The notes beneath the pieces were generated by a model. That model did no database searches. It saw only the letters and a program-made list of their open reading frames with translations, and was not told the origin of the DNA. Shown one piece after another: positions 34,399 through 45,639 of a DNA stretch of 64,000 nt (position 1 is the first letter of the stretch; each line of letters starts with the position of its first letter). Origin of the DNA: Peromyscus leucopus (Eukaryota > Chordata > Mammalia > Rodentia > Cricetidae); NCBI RefSeq assembly GCF_004664715.2, contig NC_051069.1:10281501-10345500 (forward strand). The letters are read 5' to 3'. Made by a program: the position numbers and the translations under genes.

Positions 34399-34510
34399 AT
34401 ATTGGGAAAAGGAACAGAGAGACCCAGTGACCCCGCCCCATCCCAAGTTCATCTGCAGGGGTCCGACACCTAGCAGAGGTTCAGCTTTAAATAGGTTAGA
34501 GGTATGCATT

Positions 34511-34701
34511 TTTTTATTTTGTTTTGTTTTTGTTTTTGTTTTTGTGGGTTTTTTTTTTTTTCGAGACAGGGTTTCTCTGTGTAGCTTTGCGCCTTTCCTG
34601 GAACTCACTTGGTAGCCCAGGCTGGCCTCGAACTCGCAGAGATCCGCCTGCCTCTGCCTCCCGAGTGCTGGGATTAAAGGCGTGTGCCACCACCGCCCGG
34701 C
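34511..34701 (-). repeat. young B1 SINE, shifted-block subfamily
   Basis: Perfect 14-bp target duplication TAGAGGTATGCATT at 34,497-34,510 and 34,702-34,715. It has a TTTTG-rich tail, then gtagctttgcgcctttcctg and gaactcacttggtagcccag, the reverse of the shifted block in the copies at 11,611 and 19,759. Confidence 0.93.
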
Positions 34702-34715
34702 TAGAGGTATGCATT

Positions 34716-35285
34716 GGTAAACCATCAAGGTGTGATCATGCTGTCCATCATCTCCACTGCCAAGTGGTTTGACAGATGGTCAGACTGTGTGTAATCTCTT
34801 TCCTGGAGACAAGTTCCTCTCTAGCCGGCAGCGGGCTTCAGCCTTTTCCTGCCCAGCGTGGAATTCCCAGGGAAATACTGATTTCTTGGAGACCATTGTC
34901 TCCGTAGTCTGGTAACCAAAAGGAGGACACACATGGCTCTTTGGAATAGCTTTGTTCCCGCCAGGTTACAACCCCCACCTGAAAGACCTGGAGCCACTTG
35001 CTGGCTTGTGAACCAGGATGACCCCCACCTCAGAAATGCCTGCCTCTGGGCCTTCTTCCTTCACTCCCTAACTTTTTTTTGCGGGGGGGGGGGGGATTCA
35101 CTCATCTATTTTTGGTTTTTGTTTTTACTGACGTGGAAAAGGCACATGGCATTGTGCGTTAGGCATCCTGCGCATGAGTACACAGTTTACATCTCGCTCC
35201 TCTTTTTGCCCCCCACTCAGGCAGACACGGGTGGTAAGTTCAATTCTTTGTGTGGGATTGTGACTTAGAAGACATCCCCCATTTG
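34716..35285. other. unannotated stretch with a G-run
   Basis: Unique sequence with a 14-nt G-run at about 35,081. No supported gene. Confidence 0.4.
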
Positions 35286-35289
35286 GCTG

Positions 35290-35755
35290 CAGTCACTTTC
35301 CAATGCTAACATTCCCCAGAAAGAGGGAGGACTCCCTTCCTTCTTCTCCCTCCTCCTCCCCCTCCTCCCTCCTCCTCCATTTGATATCCCCGGCTGATTC
35401 CATGCAACCCTCTTGCAGGTTACCAGACCCTGAGGTACCAGGGTACACGCAGTAATTCCACATGATGGCTACACAGTAATTAAGGGTCTGGATCTTTCCC
35501 ACTTCCGGTGCTGCTTGGGAATCAGCCTGACTCAGGCAAGGGACTCTGGTTATCAATTGCATCACATGGGACCTCCTCTCCCTTCTCGGAAACCTATAGA
35601 AGAGGGCCTCCCACGCTTAGCTTCATGGGCCTGAACCCTCTTCAGAACCCATCGTGACTGTCTGGCTGTGTCCTTAAAAACTGTCCTAATAAATCTCCTT
35701 TTTAAAAGGAGAATCCGCCTCAGTCTCTCCCTCAAATCAGAGACCCTCATAGTCT
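35290..35755 (+). mobile_element. possible solo LTR
   Basis: The order is LTR-like: pyrimidine tract, gactcaggcaagggactctg, a TATA-like cctatagaagag, then an AATAAA at about 35,690 followed by a CA-ending stretch (gagaccctca). I could not find a convincing target duplication or TG start, so this is an inference from layout only. Confidence 0.3.
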
Positions 35756-35809
35756 GAAATTAAGTTCCATCATCTATAAAACAAGGATATCGTAGTACTT
35801 ATCTCACAT

Positions 35810-35857
35810 AGCTTATTATATATATATATACATTTCATATATATATATGAAATGACC
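35810..35857. repeat. (TA)n tract with a perfect 24-bp palindrome
   Basis: TA units to 35,830 run into a perfect palindrome at 35,831-35,854 (CATTTC, twelve alternating A/T, GAAATG). It can extrude a cruciform. Confidence 0.9.
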
Positions 35858-36370
35858 CAGGTGCAAAATGAGCATATGTTACATTGTAACAACCATCTTA
35901 CTATCAGGAGTCTGGAGTTTCTCCATCTCCTAAAGGATTGGTGTCATACCCAGAAAGGTCAGCAGGTGGTGCTGTCTCAGAACAAATCTTGCCACTAGTT
36001 TCTCTGCACAGGTTTTCCACCAGGTGGATTTGGGGAGAGTGGGGCACAGCTGACAGGAAGAAGTTGCAGAGAGTACAGCCCCCTCCTTTTCCAGAGGGCC
36101 TCACTGAGATCAAGAAGGGCCACTACTTTCCACCAGCAGTGACAGAGCCAGGGTTCCAGCCCAGCAAACCCTCCTTCCAGATGTGGTCCACATCCCCAGC
36201 CTCCCTCCTTCAGGCTTCCCACTCCGGGATGGTGTGGGATTCACGGATGAACAGAGCTGCCCATTGGAGGCAGGATAACCTGCTTCCCAGAGCAGCTGAC
36301 CTGGGTCTGGGTGCAGAAGCAGTTTCCGACTCCGGCGTAGAGGAGCTCGGACTGCCTGCCCCTTGGTGAC
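35858..36370. other. unannotated unique stretch
   Basis: Frames on both strands overlap (143 and 118 codons). Neither shows a recognisable product. Confidence 0.4.
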
Positions 36371-36371
36371 T

Positions 36372-36778
36372 ACTCTAGTTAGGGTTCCTATTGCTATGAT
36401 GAAATGCCATGACCAGAAGCAATTTGGGGAGGAAAGCTCCATGTAACAGTATCCATATAACACCATCAGGAGCAGCGGGGGCAGGAACCCAGGCAGGGCA
36501 GGAACCCAGAGGCAGGAGCTGGTGCAGAGGCCATGGAGGGGTGCTGCTTGCTCACCATGGCTTGCTCATTCTGCTTTTTCATAGACCTCGGGACCACCAG
36601 CCCAGGCATGGCATCACCCACAATGGGCTGGGCCCTTCCCCACTGATCATGAATGAAGAAAATGCCTTACAGGCATGCCTGCAGCCCGATCTTAGGGAGG
36701 CATTTTCTTAATCACGGTTCCCTCCTCCAGATGACTTTAGTGTGTGTCAGGCTGACACAAAACTCTCCGGTACAGTGA
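36372..36778. mobile_element. hAT-like rodent repeat
   Basis: ctctagttagggttcctatt, gatgaaatgccatgaccaga, gctggtgcagaggccatgga, accaccagcccaggcatggc and ttagtgtgtgtcaggctgac. Confidence 0.7.
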
Positions 36779-37430
36779 CCCTGCATGCAATCCTGTCCAG
36801 CCTCCTCACTCTTACTTTCCCAGGTGGGCAGGGAGGGATGAAGTGGGGGCGAGTCCAAGGTATGACCCCAAAGATGGGCTGCTCCCAGGAAAGAAGCTGG
36901 GGTGCTCTCTGGGACACATTCTGTGTAATACACCCCCAGACCCATACACACTACCACTAAGCTGCCTAGGCCCCAACTCTCAGGGGATAGGAGGTTGAGA
37001 TGTATCCCACCCTGCCAAGGGATCCCCTGCCGGCTCAAGGCGCAGCCTGGTTCTGTGGCAGCGACTCTCATCTCTGAGACCTTCAGCTTCCAGGTCACCA
37101 CAGGCTTGAGCAGTGTCCTCACGGCTGCTGTCCCTGGCCAGTCTCTGGGAGTGGAGAAAGCAGAGGTGCCCCTGAGCACTCACCTCCCACCGATTTTCTC
37201 AAATACCCTCTCAAGAGTTCCTCCATGCTCAGACCCTACTGTGCCCACAGCCCCAGGCCCTGACTGAGCATCTAGCCTCCTCTAGAGCCTGTGTTAACTT
37301 CCTCCTTCCATAGGAAGGCACCCAGACCCCTGGCCCCTCCAGCAGGGACTCCAGGCAGTGAGGAATCAGGGAGCCAGGGCCCTCACAGATGGTCAGAGAC
37401 CTGGGTCATGTCTGACCCTTTAGACTAAGA
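36779..37430. other. unannotated GC-rich unique stretch
   Basis: No supported gene; a 155-codon minus-strand frame (36,712-37,179) runs into the repeat and has no recognisable domain. Confidence 0.4.
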
Positions 37431-37433
37431 AAG

Positions 37434-37470
<37 letters not shown>
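37434..37470. repeat. (TG)n microsatellite
   Basis: About 17 TG units. Confidence 0.93.
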
Positions 37471-37471
<1 letters not shown>

Positions 37472-37564
37472 AGGTGAATGAAAGTGAGACCAGAGGTTGT
37501 GAGCTACCCAATGTGGATTATGAAAATAAAATCAAACCCAGGTCTTCTGGGAGAGCAGTATGCA

Positions 37565-37758
37565 CTCTTTTTTTTTTTTTTTTTAAAGATATTTATTATG
37601 TATACAGTGTTCTGTCTGCATGTGTGCCTGCAGGCCAGAAGAGGGCACCAGATCTCATTACAGATGGTTGTGAGCCTCTATGTAGTTGCTGGGAATTGAA
37701 CTCAAGACCTCTGAAAGAACAACTTTAACCTTAACCTCTGAGCCATCTCTCCAGCCCT
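37565..37758 (-). repeat. B2 SINE
   Basis: T tail, ggccagaagagggcaccaga, tctcattacagatggttgtg, gaattgaactcaagacctct and gagccatctctccagccc: close to the B2 consensus in reverse. Confidence 0.93.
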
Positions 37759-37761
37759 AAA

Positions 37762-37940
37762 GTTTTTTGTTTTGTTTTTTTTGTTTGTTTGTTTGTTTTG
37801 TTTTTCAAGACAGGGTTTCTCTGTAGTTTTGGTGCCTGTCCTAGATCTCACTCTGTAGACCAGGCTGGCCTCGAACTCACAGAGATCCATCTGGCTCTGC
37901 CTCCCAAGTGCTGGGATTAAAAGCGTGTGCCACCAGTATG
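37762..37940 (-). repeat. B1 SINE
   Basis: TTTG tail, caagacagggtttctctgta, gaccaggctggcctcgaact and gtgctgggattaaaagcgtg. Confidence 0.93.
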
Positions 37941-38450
37941 CACTCTTAACCACTGAACCGTCTCTACAATAATTTCTAAAAATAACTTTTAAAATAATTT
38001 CTAAAAAAAAAGAAAATCGAGTTCTAGAGGCTACAGCTGACTTAAAATACTTAGCACAGACAAGCAACTTGCGCTTCTAGAAATGTGACAATAGCACCTT
38101 ATTGGAGATGGCATGTAAAGTATAGACTGGGTGAGACCGTGGCCCAGTGGCCCTTCTTGCCTTCTCTTGGCTCCGTAGATCAAGATGCCACAGGGCTGGC
38201 CGAGTAGGGGTAGAGCAGGGGCCAGTCACAGAAAGGGCTCTCTGCCCTTCAGGTTGACTGAGATGCAAAGGGGCCTTAGTCATCAGCTCGGCCAAGCCCT
38301 CTTCCCACAGACGGGATACTGGGGTCTCAGTGAAGTCATCTGATCAAACATTCCAGAAGCCAGCGGCTGGTCCAGCTATGGGCCGAGGTCTTTCCCTCCC
38401 AGATTGATGTCCTTCCAGCTTGTAGTGGTTCAAACGGGAAAGATAAGAGT
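37941..38450. other. unannotated stretch
   Basis: Unique sequence. No supported feature. Confidence 0.4.
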
Positions 38451-38454
38451 ATAC

Positions 38455-38600
38455 AGGAACAGGGCAGTGGTGGCACACACTTTTAATCCAGCACTTGGCA
38501 GGCAGAGGCAGGCAGAGCTCTAAGCAAAGGCCAGCCTGGTCTACAGAGTTAGTTCCGGGACAGCCAAACCCGGGGGGGGGTGGGGCGCGGTGCACGGGGC
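38455..38600 (+). repeat. B1 SINE ending in a G-run
   Basis: gggcagtggtggcacacact, tttaatccagcacttggcag, ccagcctggtctacagagtt, ending in a 10-nt G-run instead of an A tail. Confidence 0.8.
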
Positions 38601-39560
38601 AGGGGGAAGTACCCAGGAAAAATTTTGGCCCAGATGTCTTTCTGCCCCCTTCTCCTCACCTAGGCCACCCCTACTCTCTTTTATTCTGATGCTTAACCCA
38701 TGACCCCGACCACAACAGTCACACAAAACAACCCTTTCATCTCCTGCTGTTGGAATTTGGACAGAAGACATCCATTTTGGTTAAACATGGACACAATCTA
38801 GAAAGGGTACAGAGCTCTCAAGGGACAGAAATGGCCATAGGAGGGATTGGGGGGGGCAGAGCATTGTTGCTGGGCAACCAACTTCTTCTGTTGCCTCGGT
38901 GACAGCCCCATCAGAGGGAGGCTGTATGCAGAGTGTGCCTATGAGCTCCAGTTTGGTAGCACCAGCTGGCTGGGCCCCCCTCCCCCATTTCACGCGGCCT
39001 CCTGCACACATGGGAAGCCCCCCAAGCAAGGTTAAGATCCTTTCCCCACCTCACCCCCTGCCTTCTGCACAGGATCCTTCGACACGGAATCCCGTGCTTT
39101 GGGTGTCCAGGTGGTCAGCTTACCGCCGACTCCTTCCTGTTCAAGCACTCATTCACTCAACACACATGCAGCCAGCTGATGGTGCACTCTGGTAAGCGCT
39201 CTGCCAGGCCCCAGGATGTAGGGGAAGCAAGTAGGACCACACAGTCCAAGCAGTGCCTAACAGGGTAGGCCGACCTGTAAGTGGTTAGTGAATACGCCTG
39301 ATCAACAGTAATACCAGAGAACCGAGGAGGCACAGGAGGGAGCCGCCTCCGGATCTGAGGGAGGAAAGGGGGAAGAGGCAGGCTGAGTAACAAACTCCCA
39401 AGATGCCTTGCTCTCCTCTCCAGAACTTGAGCAGTTCTCATTGAGGCAAAGGGAACAGGGAGCTGTGACTGAGTTGGGGATTGTGTGATGGGGAGTTTTA
39501 CCCAAATCATCTTGGCTGTCCTGGATGTAACCACGGTCTTCTAAGAAAGAGAGAGAAGAC
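38601..39560. other. unannotated unique stretch
   Basis: GC-moderate, with no repeat I recognise and no supported gene. Confidence 0.4.
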
Positions 39561-39562
39561 TT

Positions 39563-39571
39563 AGATAGAGT

Positions 39572-39625
<54 letters not shown>

Positions 39626-39628
39626 CAC

Positions 39629-39677
<49 letters not shown>

Positions 39678-39723
39678 CAGATAGATAGACAGATAGACAG
39701 ATAGATAGATAGACAGATAGATG
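39563..39723. repeat. (GATA)n microsatellite with GACA/CACA interruptions
   Basis: About 40 GATA-type units. Long YLSI-repeat frames on the minus strand are shadows of it. Confidence 0.95.
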
Positions 39724-39929
39724 AGAAGTGATGGTAGAAGCTGGAGGCAGGCTCCTGTGAGGAGGGCCACAAACGAGGTGTGTGTCTAGAACCATCTGCA
39801 TGATCCCGGCTCCATACCATCCATTTTGAACTTCTGAACTCTAGAGCTGTGTAAGAATACATTGGCCTCATTTCAAATCATCAAATTTGTGGTCATTTGT
39901 TAGAGTGGCCACAGGAAACTAATGGAGGT

Positions 39930-40340
39930 TGGAAAGTTTCTTGGAGGGGGTGACGTCTGGCAGAACTCTAAAGAATTAAGAATGAGTCCCTCAAAGGACA
40001 GAGAAACCCACTTGGACAAAGGCCAGGACAAGACTGCCCTGGTACCGCTGTGCTTTAGCGAGTCAGTAAGGGCAGTGAGGGGAGGGAGAAGCTGATGGTG
40101 GTGAGGAAGGAGATGAGTCAGCGGCCAGTCACACCAGACATCCTAGGGAGCCTCGGGGAGCCACTGAAGGTCATAGGGAGAGGCGGCTTGATCACACTGC
40201 GTTACTGGGAGGTCACTGGCTTCAGCAGAAAGGCGTGTGGAAACAGTATAGTCCAGGTAGGATATGAGAACAGCAGTGATGGGATGGAGAGCTGGGCTAG
40301 TCAGGGCTGAACTGAGGGCTGACACCATCCTACTGTGGGA
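39930..40340 (-). mobile_element. L2 relic
   Basis: Reads in reverse order of mammalian L2: cttggagggggtgacgtctg, caaaggccaggacaagactg, gagccactgaaggtcatagg, then ttgatcacactgcgttactg and gaggtcactggcttcagcag. Conserved text, frame-broken. Confidence 0.6.
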
Positions 40341-41020
40341 AAGACAAAAGAAAGCAGGTAATGGTGGGGTTGTTCTTGCCAGTAGGTGGCGCCATTGGCC
40401 ATATTTGGGGAGCTGAGGGGGTGGTAGGGAGCCTGCAATCTGAGACAGCTGTAGGAAGGAACCTACTGTTCTGGAGCAAAACCTCCCCAAGAGGTGGGAA
40501 ATGTTTACTGGGAACGAGAGGGCACTCCCCAGAGAACCTGTAACTGCTAGGGTCCAGCTTATCTTCCTCCAGGGAGACACCAGCCCAGTCACCCTCCCCT
40601 GTAGTCCAAGCCAGAAGAAGGTACCAGACACAGACAGGCTGAGGCTGGGGCACTGGCTGGGTCCTAGTGAACAGCTCTGTGTTTTCAATCCCTCGATTCC
40701 AATTTCTTTTAAAAACAGGCAGGGTCTACTCTGCCCTGGGGGGCGGGCAAGCTGTAGATGTGCTGGCCTCTCCCATCTTCCGGTTGCCCCAATATCCAGG
40801 GGCTCTGGGGGTGAGTGTGGGGCCTGGAAATAACCAGAACACAGGTGGAGAAAAGAGTCTACATCGGCTGTATGGTAAGTCGAAGAAGTGACAATTACCC
40901 TCAGGTAATTGCCTGAGGGTAAGCATCCTCAGGTCCAACTATGGGGGCACATGCGTGAAACGCTGGGGTGTGAACTGGTAAACTGGAGAGTAACTCAAAA
41001 AATCTCCACTCTAAAAATAT
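40341..41020. other. unannotated stretch with a perfect hairpin
   Basis: Unique sequence. At 40,895-40,922 there are perfect 11-bp inverted arms (TTACCCTCAGG / CCTGAGGGTAA) around a 6-nt loop. No gene supported. Confidence 0.5.
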
Positions 41021-41027
41021 CCTCACT

Positions 41028-41200
41028 CCTGCCAGGTGTGGAGGTACACACCTTTAATCCTAGCAGTGTCAGAGGCCCGTGGTTTTTGTCAGTTGGAGGC
41101 CAGCCGGGTCTATGAAGTGAGTTCTAGGCTATCCAGAGCCACATAGTGAAACCCTGTCCCAAATATATAGATTAAATAAATAAAATGTACTCCTTTTACT
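41028..41200 (+). repeat. B1 SINE, diverged
   Basis: gccaggtgtggaggtacaca, cctttaatcctagcagtgtc, gttctaggctatccagagcc and gtgaaaccctgtcccaaata. Confidence 0.8.
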
Positions 41201-41399
41201 CAGTAATTTCAGTTTTTGAGACATGTCTTAAAGAATAAAGGGAAATGGGAACTGAAGTATCTATGTGCGGAGATGTGTACGGTGGCAGGATTTGGAGTTG
41301 GCCAGACTGAAACAACCTAGTTAACCACAGGGCAATAATGAGGGTGATAGAGCTGCTGTTAGAGAAAAGACTATTATAATCCCCCAAAGAGATGTTTGA

Positions 41400-41540
41400 G
41401 GTGGGCATGGGGGCGCACAGCTGTAACCCTAGCACTGAGGAAGTAGAGGCAGGAAGATCAAGTGTTCCAAGTCATCCTTGCTGAAATAGTGAGCTTGAAG
41501 GCAGTCTAGGCTATCTGCGATCTTGTTTCAACAAACGAGG
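41400..41540 (+). repeat. B1-like SINE, diverged
   Basis: ggtgggcatgggggcgcaca, gtaaccctagcactgaggaa, gtagaggcaggaagatcaag. Confidence 0.65.
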
Positions 41541-41679
41541 GGTACATTTGGGGGAAAGACCCACATATATATACATGAGTATATACTCACAATGTTACAA
41601 ACTTATATCATGCAAAATCGTTTTCATGTTGGTTGTAATCCAACCCGGGAACGTAACAAGAACAAGAGAAACAAATGAG

Positions 41680-41860
41680 CGCGCCAGATGGTTCCCCAGA
41701 GAAAGGCACTCTGAGGCAAGCCTGAGGACCTGCATTCAGTCTCTGGGTGGAAGGCCACCTGGTGGAAAGAGGGCACCCACTCAAGCACGTTGACCTCTGA
41801 CTCCAAAATGTGTGGTAGGGCATGAGCCGTGCCCCCAACAAATAAATAATAAAACATTAC
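41680..41860 (+). repeat. B2/ID-type SINE, diverged
   Basis: gccagatggttccccagaga, gcaagcctgaggacctgcat, ttgacctctgactccaaaat, then an AATAA-rich tail. Confidence 0.6.
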
Positions 41861-44800
41861 AAAGAAACTTACAGGCAAGATGTGAAAGGAAAGCTCAATT
41901 GGCCATCGTTTCGAGGCTTTGGTGTTTGTTGTGGTTGGTCTTTTATAGTTTTCTGAATTCTACCACATTTTCCACAATAAATAGACACCATTTCAACATA
42001 TAGGGAAAAAAATGGTTAACCAAAATATCCATTTTGAAATCAGACACCAGCCATTAAAAGGCGGGGCCAGGCCTGACTCTAAAATGCAGCCCCCAGTCTG
42101 AGAGAGCAGCCCAGTGACAGGACTGGATTTTCCAGTGGGGACCTCCCAGGCCCACGACAGAGGACCTGAGCGGTGGGCAGCGTGTTCCACACTGTCCCGG
42201 CTGGAGCAGGCTCGGCTCTCCCTTTTTCTGTGAGGGAGTCTGCTGTCTCCGTGGGCTTGTGGCCCAGCCTCCCCAGCTCTGAAGGCTGTCTCCAGAGGGT
42301 CTCCAGTGACTCCGTGTTGAAGACACCAAGGCAGAGAGGTGTGGCCATGCCAGAGGAGCTCAGCTGCCCTCCTTTGGTGGGTCCAGGCCCTGCCCCTCGG
42401 CTTCAGCTCCACAGCCCAGGCCAATCACCCTGGGCCATCTGCCTGGTTCTTAAGCCTCTGTTGGTGACAGAGAGGCCGGTGGCCAGGCCTGCACCCTCAG
42501 AACAACCTGAGAGCTCTGTGGGAAAGGAAGCCACCCACAGAACGGACTATCAGCTCTGCCTGTGGGACCTGGCACACCGACCCAGGGTAGGCGCCAACAG
42601 GTGACTCTCACGCCTGGTGACTTCAGGCCTGCCATCTCCTCCTCTGGACAGCAGGGAGACGGGGTGGGAGTGTTGTGATCAAACCTCCCGCCCAAGTGTC
42701 TGGAGCAGTAAGATGGGCACGGCTTGTCTCCTGCAGCTACCCCCTCCACAGGGCCAGAGAAGGCTCTGGAGCCAGTTGGGGTTTTGCGCATGCGCAAACA
42801 GGGGGGGGGCCCAGAGTAGGAGCACTCTCAGCTGAGGGAAGCCTGTCCATTTACGACCAAGTTGGGGGAATATTAGAAGAGACAGGCCTCACCTTGCAGT
42901 CTGTCCCTGGATCTCTGTCATTGAGGTGACCCCTGAGGACACCGCCCCTGCTGCCACTTGGGAATGTGTACTTCTCTTTCCCTTACCTCTCATCTTCAGT
43001 TCCGCTAGGTGAACACTGACTGAGCACCGGCTTTGCCCAGAGGGTCCCCTTAAGGAAAAAAAAAAATTCCCTGCAGCAGATTTGCCCATTGCAGGAAGGG
43101 CCGCAGCCTGGTTCTGGAATTAGAAACCGTGAAGGCTTTTGCTTTGAAGGTTTAGGAGATTTCTCACGGTACCATCAGAGACCCCCGGCAGCGTCTGGGT
43201 GATCCGGAGCGCATCAGCAGATTCCAAGACCAGCCCCTGGCCTACCAAATACAGAGGGGCAGGATCTGCAATACCACCCGGGACCCACGAGAGGAGCTAA
43301 AGGGACAGAAGAGACATCCTTGGTGGTGGTAGGATAGTCCCAAGGCCCTTTACGTCTAATTCCTTTCCTCAGTTTCCAGTTCCTGCAGTGACCTTTCAGG
43401 GTCTCACAGGGAACAGCAATTTGGGGACACCTCTCCATGTCCTGTACAAAGCCCCAGACTTTGGAGCTGTAGTTCCAAGAAGTGTCCACCAGGAGGCACA
43501 GCGACCACACTCTTTTGGATTCAGTGGCACCTGTCCAGCACACGAGCTCACACGCGCTCAGAGGACTGGATCTCGCATCTGGAAGCTGGGGTGCCAACTG
43601 GGGTGTTGAGACAGAGTTAGGGATGCAAAGGGCTTAGGATCGGCCCCACCCTGAGAAAGCTAAAGTCTCTGCTGTCTGGAGATCTGACCACCTTCCAAAC
43701 CACCAGGAGACTTTGGGAGCCAGGGATTCCTCTGGGGAGTCCAGCAAGGAGACGGAAGGCAAGAGACACTAACCCCAAGTCCTTTTTAGATGGGAGGTAG
43801 CAAGGTGTGGATGCAAGGTCCCCTGCAAGGCCATTGTCCTACTCTCCTGCTGAGCTAATTGTAACCTCTTGAAGGTTCACCTTCAAGACCTGCAGTGGAT
43901 CTTCTGGGTTGCCAGTGGCACCTTGGAGCATGGCTCCTCACCAGCCCTCAGGAATAGTGTCCACCATGGGACCAGAGTGGAGCATTTACCTCAGAGGAGC
44001 CAGGAAGTCCTGCGGTTGGTTGTTCGGAGTTCTCTCACACACAGCCCAGCACAGACCCTCCTCTCAGTGCTAACTGGGTCTCAGGAAAGGGCACTGGAGA
44101 GAGCTATTTCAGACCGATCATCTGAGAGACTCCAGGGAGATAAGGTTGGGGTAATTGGGGAAGAACTTGGGAGTGAAAGGGGAGCTGGGTGAGCACTACA
44201 GATGCACATGCTCTGTTCCCTCTTCCCAGTCTTCTCAGGCACCATGATGCCCATCTGCTGTTCTGGAATACATGGGCAGTGCCTACAGCTCCAATCTCCC
44301 AAGCCCAGATGGTTGCCTCATGTCGACATGTGTGAGGGGCTGTGTGTCTGTGAGTAGAGTGTGCTTCTGTGGTTTTGAGAGTGTGAAATGGTATCTATCC
44401 ACTAGCACATGGGATGGGTCTGTGTTTGTACATGGGAATGTCTGTCTAGTAAGATGTTCAGGCATGAACACACGTGTGTGCACATGCATATGAATGGAAG
44501 TGGGTGGGGAGCTTGTGGTTGAATGTGCTCCCCAGGCCTGTGACCCTCCTTACCCACAAAAGCAGCACTAACTAGGTACCCAGGCTCAGAGCCCAAGAGG
44601 AAGGCCAAGATGTTTCTTTCTCCTGCTACCCATGCCCCACGTCTACCTGGACAATCTGAGAAAAGGTGGCTGGTTGATACCCAGGACTATAGAAAGGGGA
44701 TTTCAGATGCTGGACACTAAGTGGTTATGGAGTGGGAGTGGGGGGACCTGATGGACCCAGGAAGGAACAGGAGCCTTGGTGCAAAGGCCTGATTAACTCC

Positions 44801-44915
44801 ATCAACTTCCATGGCAAGGCTGAGCTGCCCTTTCCCAACTCGTCTGCTAAGTCTAGGGTTCCCAGTGCAAGGGTTTGAAGTCACCCCTCGACTGTTTCTA
44901 TGTCCTTAAAGAATG
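41861..44915. other. 3-kb unique stretch
   Basis: The longest repeat-poor stretch in the window. Multiple overlapping frames on both strands (up to 143 codons) imply none is selected. It holds an isolated NRF1-type palindrome at 42,785-42,796 (see separate entry) and a 9-nt G-run. Probably intron or intergenic regulatory DNA. Confidence 0.4.
42785..42796. promoter_or_regulatory. NRF1-type site TGCGCATGCGCA
   Basis: Perfect 12-bp palindrome identical to the canonical NRF1 binding core. It stands in moderately GC-rich DNA with little CpG around it, so it is either a stray match or a mark of a weak promoter. NRF1 knowledge is from the literature; occupancy cannot be seen here. Confidence 0.4.
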
Positions 44916-44919
44916 CTGT

Positions 44920-45110
44920 GCCTAGGGAGAGATGGCTCAGGCTAAGAGCACTCTCCGCTTTTCCTAAGAACCTGAGTTTGGGTCCCAGAACCCATGGCAG
45001 GGTTGTTCACAACCACTTGTCACTCTGGCTCCAGTGGATTCTGAGGCTACTGCATGTCTACAGTAAAGGCATTCACACGCACATACACATCAAAATAAGT
45101 AAATTGACTC
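44920..45110 (+). repeat. B2/B3 SINE
   Basis: gggagagatggctcaggcta, gagcactctccgcttttcct, gtttgggtcccagaacccat, gttcacaaccacttgtcact. Confidence 0.85.
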
Positions 45111-45635
45111 TATATTTTCCTTGGTATAGTGTTCTCAGATAAAAATTTGGATTTCAGATTGTAAAAATTCTAACATAAATGAACCCCATGTGTTTTACAG
45201 AAAGTACTTGTATAAAACAATTTCTCAGTGTTCCTCGAAGTTCAAATATAGCTAAGCAACCTGTGTTTTTATTTGCTAAATCTGATAAGTGTATACTGAA
45301 GCCCACCACAGGCACAAATAGATTAAAGTGAAAAGATAAGTAAAATATTCCTCATAAATAACAACCAATATTTTTAAATGACATTTCATTAAAAAATTTT
45401 ACAGAGATAAAAATATATGCATTGATTAAAAAGTCACCTATCCAGATATAATAACTGTAAATATATAAATGCCCAATAACAGAGTCCTCAAATATATAAA
45501 GCAAATATTGACAAAAACCCAAGACAGTCTACAATAGTTAGAAATTTTGATGTCTCATCTTCAATACTGTATAGACCAGCTAGATGGAAGGTCAGTACAG
45601 AGACAGAGGACCTAAAGGATGCTCACAAATGAAGT
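45111..45635. other. AT-rich unannotated stretch
   Basis: AT-rich unique sequence, no supported feature. Confidence 0.4.
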
Positions 45636-45639
45636 AGAC

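Noticed and set aside
39302..39871. 189-codon frame with YLSI/CLSI repeats
   Set aside because: It is a translation of the GATA microsatellite.
44920..45000. tRNA genes suggested by tRNA-like heads
   Set aside because: These are SINE heads (B2, B3, B4), followed by SINE bodies and tails, without intact cloverleaf ends.
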